Positions 33,705 through 37,168 of a stretch of 37,168 bases of DNA are shown here, one piece after another. A program made the translations under genes and the position numbers. A model generated the notes under the pieces. It was given only the letters and a program-made list of their open reading frames with translations. It was not told where the DNA came from and did no database searches. Each line of letters opens with the position of its first letter. Within the stretch, counting starts at the first letter, position 1. Source of the stretch: VFJL01 sp037147395 (GTDB taxonomy: Bacteria; Pseudomonadota; Gammaproteobacteria; Burkholderiales; Nitrosomonadaceae); assembly GCA_037147395.1 (NCBI GenBank), contig JBAWVG010000010.1:1-37168 (forward strand), in the 5' to 3' direction.

Positions 33705-34871
33705 CTATTCCATAGCATTCTGATCTAATTCCTGGGGAGATGGCTTAGGCCGTTTCCCAACCTTTATTTTGACAACTTTCTCCGCCTGGCTACGCACCAC
33801 TGTAATCGCTCCAATTTCTCCCGGAGGAAGTGCTGCGATCAGATTAAGCATGACTGACGAATCGTTGACCGCTTTACCGTTCACTGCCACCACGATATCT
33901 CCGGGCTTCATCCCAGCATTATCGGCGGGGCCGCCCTTAAGTACCCCCGCAATCAATGCACCATCATCGCTGGTACGCTTAAATGACTCGGCCAATTCTG
34001 GAGTCAAATCTTGCACCTCTACACCTATCCAGCCACGTGTCACCCCTCCCGTTTGAATGATCTGCTCCATTATCTGCTTGGCAGTATTGGCAGGAATTGC
34101 AAAGCCAATACCAAGTGATCCGCCATTTGGGGAAACAATCGCAGTATTAATACCGATCAGATTTCCAGAAGCATCCACCAGCGCCCCACCAGAATTCCCT
34201 GGATTAATAGCAGCATCGGTCTGAATAAAGTTCTCAAAAGTATTAATGCCTAGATGCGACCTTCCCAGTGCGCTAATAATGCCCATAGTTACAGTCTGCC
34301 CAACACCAAACGGGTTGCCGATGGCAAGCACCATATCGCCTACCTTGGCGTGATCTGAATGTCCAAAAGTCATAGCCGGTAGCGCTCCCATATTGACCTT
34401 TATAACAGCAAGGTCAGTCTCTGGATCCGAACCAATGATGCGCGCCCTAGCTTTTCTGCCATCCATCAGCGCAATATCGATCTCATCCGCGGCCTCAATC
34501 ACATGATGGTTGGTAAGGATATAGCCTTCTGGACTTACGATTACACCGGAGCCCAGACTTGATGCACGCCTGGACTGCGATTCGAAACGGTCCCCAAAGA
34601 AACGTCGAAACATGGGATCATCCAGCAGCGGATGGGCTGCTACCTTGACTTCCTTACTGGTAAAAACATTCACTACTGATGGGGTTGCGATTTGAACGGC
34701 ATCACTAAAGCCACCAGGCTTGGATGCGCTGTCGCGGACAGCTTCTTTCAGCGTCACCATACCGACATGATTACCCTGAGGTAGTAGCTCAGGGCGCAAG
34801 GTGGAGACAACAAACAATACCGCAAGGAATACCGTTACTGTTTGTGCGAAAATTAACCAGAGCTTATGCAT
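33705..34871 (-). CDS. Membrane-anchored S1C serine protease, DegS-like layout
   Basis: Periplasmic quality-control or stress-sensing protease. From ATG at 34871 the protein has 388 residues: an N-terminal membrane anchor (LWLIFAQTVTVFLAVLFVV), a trypsin-like domain with triad His123 (TNHHV), Asp153 (ETDLAVIK) and Ser227 (NPGNSGGAL), and one PDZ domain (about 275-365). One anchor and one PDZ resemble DegS/AlgW rather than DegP, but betaproteobacterial homologues here are often named DegQ. An upstream TTG (34940) would overlap the divergent Nif3 gene and is rejected. Confidence 0.92.
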   Translation of the reverse strand: MHKLWLIFAQTVTVFLAVLFVVSTLRPELLPQGNHVGMVTLKEAVRDSASKPGGFSDAVQIATPSVVNVFTSKEVKVAAHPLLDDPMFRRFFGDRFESQSRRASSLGSGVIVSPEGYILTNHHVIEAADEIDIALMDGRKARARIIGSDPETDLAVIKVNMGALPAMTFGHSDHAKVGDMVLAIGNPFGVGQTVTMGIISALGRSHLGINTFENFIQTDAAINPGNSGGALVDASGNLIGINTAIVSPNGGSLGIGFAIPANTAKQIMEQIIQTGGVTRGWIGVEVQDLTPELAESFKRTSDDGALIAGVLKGGPADNAGMKPGDIVVAVNGKAVNDSSVMLNLIAALPPGEIGAITVVRSQAEKVVKIKVGKRPKPSPQELDQNAME

Positions 34872-34929
34872 AATTTTATCTAGATTTCGGTACCAGAATA
34901 ATTTCCATAAAAAATAGAGGGAAACATTG

Positions 34930-35676
34930 ATGCGACTCAACGAACTTGAAATCTACTTGAATCAATTGCTCGATGTTAGCCATATACATGATTATTGCCC
35001 AAATGGGCTGCAAGTGGAAGGCCGAAGCGAGGTACGTAAGCTGGTTACCGGTGTAACCGCCTCATTTGATTTCCTACAAGCTGCTGTGGACGCGGGTGCG
35101 GATGCCGTGTTGGTGCATCACGGTTATTTCTGGCGCGGTGAGAATCAATGCTTAACCGGCAGGAAACGCCGTCGCATTGCACTACTAATAGAAAAAAATC
35201 TCAGCCTTTTAGCCTATCACCTGCCGCTGGATGCTCATTTGGAGTTGGGCAATAACGCGCAACTCGGACACAGGCTAGGCCTCATCGAGACTGGTCGTTT
35301 TGGCGAACAGAATATTGCTACACAGGGGACTCTGCCTCAGGCTATGACGTTGAAAGATTTTGGAATGAACATAGGGCAGCTATTGTCACGAAGCCCTCTG
35401 GTGATTGGTGATCAAAAAAAACCAGTTCACCGGGTAGCTTGGTGTACTGGCGCAGCTCAGAATTATTTTGATGAGGCGATTCAGTTAGGCGTGGATGCAT
35501 TTATCACCGGTGAAATTTCAGAGCAGAATGTGCATGCCGCACGCGAATCCGGTGTTGCCTTCATTGCGGCTGGACATCATGCCACCGAGCGTTATGGTGT
35601 CCAGGCATTAGGAGATCATGTTGCACAGAAATTTGGAATTGCCACACAATTCATCGATCTAGACAACCCGGTATAG
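34930..35676 (+). CDS. Nif3-like dinuclear metal centre hexameric protein
   Basis: Nif3/YbgI/DUF34 family: hexameric rings with a two-metal centre, proposed GTP cyclohydrolase-like or metal-insertion roles, not settled. The 248 residues show CPNGLQVEGR, AVLVHHGYFWRGE, LLAYHLPLDAHLELGNNAQLG and the C-terminal AAGHHATERYGVQALG with metal ligands. ATG at 34930 follows GAGGG. A TTG codon just before it is not needed. It diverges from the protease with a 58-base gap. Confidence 0.95.
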   Translation: MRLNELEIYLNQLLDVSHIHDYCPNGLQVEGRSEVRKLVTGVTASFDFLQAAVDAGADAVLVHHGYFWRGENQCLTGRKRRRIALLIEKNLSLLAYHLPLDAHLELGNNAQLGHRLGLIETGRFGEQNIATQGTLPQAMTLKDFGMNIGQLLSRSPLVIGDQKKPVHRVAWCTGAAQNYFDEAIQLGVDAFITGEISEQNVHAARESGVAFIAAGHHATERYGVQALGDHVAQKFGIATQFIDLDNPV

Positions 35677-35764
35677 CCAACATTGCCATGAATAGAAAGA
35701 ATAGCGGCCTCACTATTAAGACTAGGGTTCTCTGCGTAAACTCGTTACACAGATATAAATAGGA

Positions 35765-36964
35765 ATGATCATGGGGCAGACGCCGCTACAAGGAATAAAA
35801 GTTATTGAAATGGGAACACTCATTGCCGGGCCATTTGCAGCAAGATTAATGGCGGAATTTGGCGCAGAAGTTATCAAGATTGAATCGCCTAAAGATGGCG
35901 ACCCTCTGAGGCAGTGGCGCAAACTGCATGATGGCACATCATTGTGGTGGTACGTACAGTCACGAAACAAGAAATCAGTAACTATTAATCTCAAAAAAGA
36001 AGCCGGTCAGAAAATTATCAGGGAACTGGTTAAAGATGCCGATATTGTCATAGAAAATTTCAGACCGGGTGTGATGGAAGGTTGGAATTTAGGCTGGGAT
36101 CAACTTAGTTTGATCAATCCAGGGCTCATAATGGTACGAATCTCTGGGTATGGACAAACAGGACCATACCGAAACCGCCCTGGGTTTGGCGCGATTGGAG
36201 AGTCCATGGGCGGCCTACGTCACCTCACCGGGTACCCTGAACAGGCACCGGTAAGGGTAGGAGTGTCAATAGGTGACTCTATCGCTGCAATGCATGGCGT
36301 AATGGGTGCATTGATGGCCTTGCATCAGCGTACTACAGGAGATGGTAAGGGTCAGGTGGTGGATGTAGCATTATATGAATCGGTATTTAATCTTATGGAA
36401 AGCCTACTACCGGAGTACGGAATGTTTGATTTCATCCGGAATCGTAGCGGTGCAGCTCTCCCCGGCATTACCCCATCGAATACATATCCATGCCGTGACA
36501 AGAAGTACGTGGTGATTGGGGCTAACGCCGACAGTATTTTTAGGAAGTTGATGATAGCTATTGGCCGCAACGATCTTGCCAATGATCCGGAGCTCGTTCA
36601 TAACGATGGACGAGTACCTCGTACCAAAGAGCTTGATGAGGTAATTGCGGCATGGACAATGCAACATAGCTTGGATGAAATTCTAGAAGCTCTCAGCAAG
36701 GCAGAGGTCCCCGTAGGAAAAATCTATGATATCGCTGATATCGTCAATGATCCTCACTACCAAGCCCGGGGGATGATTCAGCAGTTTGAGCTTCCAGATG
36801 GATGTTCTGTAAAGTTACCTGGAATTGTTCCAAAACTGTCAAGAACACCAGGTGAAATCCGTTGGATTGGGCCAAAACTCGGCGCTCATACAGCAGAAGT
36901 TCTCCACAGCTTAGGATATGACGAAGCAGCGCAAGAAACGTTAAAAGCAGATGGAATAGTCTAA
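35765..36964 (+). CDS. CaiB/BaiF-type class III CoA-transferase
   Basis: Moves CoA between carboxylic acids through acyl-aspartyl intermediates; the substrate cannot be read from sequence. The 399 residues show the family opening LQGIKVIEMGTLIAGPFAARLMAEFGAEVIKIE, ADIVIENFRPGVME, RISGYGQTGPYRNRPGFG and GKGQVVDVALYESVFNLMES, the segment that carries the catalytic carboxylate. No linked acyl-CoA synthetase or dehydrogenase is present. AGGA precedes the start; the third codon is another ATG. In many betaproteobacteria the bc1 genes petABC follow Nif3 here. Confidence 0.93.
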   Translation: MIMGQTPLQGIKVIEMGTLIAGPFAARLMAEFGAEVIKIESPKDGDPLRQWRKLHDGTSLWWYVQSRNKKSVTINLKKEAGQKIIRELVKDADIVIENFRPGVMEGWNLGWDQLSLINPGLIMVRISGYGQTGPYRNRPGFGAIGESMGGLRHLTGYPEQAPVRVGVSIGDSIAAMHGVMGALMALHQRTTGDGKGQVVDVALYESVFNLMESLLPEYGMFDFIRNRSGAALPGITPSNTYPCRDKKYVVIGANADSIFRKLMIAIGRNDLANDPELVHNDGRVPRTKELDEVIAAWTMQHSLDEILEALSKAEVPVGKIYDIADIVNDPHYQARGMIQQFELPDGCSVKLPGIVPKLSRTPGEIRWIGPKLGAHTAEVLHSLGYDEAAQETLKADGIV

Positions 36965-37123
36965 TCGCTATACAGATAACAAGAAGAAGAATTCGTTTAA
37001 GAGTGCAGTACTATCATAAAGCCGAGATTTACTTTATATATCAATGCTATCTTGAAAATTTAAGGGTGCACTTTGAAAGAGAAACAGAGGATATATCTCA
37101 CATGAATTTCCTCCGTAAATTTC

Positions 37124-37152
37124 TTGACAGGTAAAAGGGTAGGGGTTAGGCT
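37124..37152 (+). promoter_or_regulatory. Possible promoter at the window edge
   Basis: A perfect TTGACA (37124-37129) is followed after 17 bases by TAGGCT (37147-37152; T, A and the last T fit). It would drive a gene beyond the window. It lies over the end of a ten-codon ORF (37102-37134, with AGAGGA upstream), which could be a leader peptide or chance. Confidence 0.35.
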
Positions 37153-37168
37153 ACGAGGGTCGTTGGAA

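Noticed and set aside
33671..33735. Hairpin CCCCAG/CTGGGG between tatC and the protease gene
   Set aside because: The arms are about 55 bases apart and the right arm lies within the protease coding end; no T-tract follows.
1..37168. CRISPR array, insertion sequence, prophage or toxin-antitoxin pair
   Set aside because: No spaced direct repeats, transposase, phage structural genes or paired small genes were seen. The small HTH gene at 1869 has no toxin-like neighbour.

Overview
The window is a gene-dense stretch of a bacterial chromosome. Gene order and protein style point to a betaproteobacterium, most likely of the order Nitrosomonadales (for example Gallionellaceae or Nitrosomonadaceae). 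The clues are the rpsF-priB-rpsR-rplI block, pcnB-folK-deoxynucleoside kinase-panB-panC, a murA-led histidine operon running into HIT-tatABC, a short-form HisG and a monofunctional HisB. The lineage call is inference from recognised families. No search was run.

Layout. Positions 1-1610 hold tRNA-Arg(ACG), tRNA-Ser(GCU) with a good upstream promoter, and aspartate kinase (lysC), all on the minus strand. Positions 1.9-4.1 kb hold a small HTH regulator, a radical SAM protein whose 5' end overlaps a divergent QueD-like gene, and a BCP/PrxQ peroxiredoxin. Positions 4.2-10.4 kb (minus) form a replication, translation and RNA block: dnaB, rplI, rpsR, priB, rpsF, rlmB, rnr. A strong promoter and a structured leader sit before rpsF. 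tRNA-Leu(CAG) at 10.5 kb has its own promoter and terminator.

Positions 10.8-15.6 kb are the most accessory-looking part. They hold an EAL-HDOD protein, a soluble REC-PAS-histidine kinase, a NarL/FixJ response regulator, and an unrecognised lipoprotein with two CX3C-type cysteine clusters around a Gly/Trp-rich linker.

Positions 15.8-23.3 kb (minus) are a compact run, rid-recG-ABC ATPase-pcnB-folK-dNK-panB-panC, covering vitamin B5 and folate precursors, nucleotide salvage, RNA polyadenylation and recombination repair. Positions 23.5-33.7 kb (plus) hold murA, then hisG-D-C-B-H-A-F-I-E (the histidine pathway except HisZ, HisN and ribose-phosphate supply), a HIT hydrolase, and the Tat translocase tatA-B-C. 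A membrane-anchored S1C protease converges on tatC. A Nif3-like gene diverges from it and is followed by a class III CoA-transferase.

Most of the window is conserved housekeeping. I see no CRISPR array, insertion sequence, prophage or clear defence system. The best candidates for something new are the twin cysteine-cluster lipoprotein beside the two-component genes, the perfect inverted repeat before the HTH gene, the probable S6:S18 leader, and the overlapping divergent radical SAM/queD pair.
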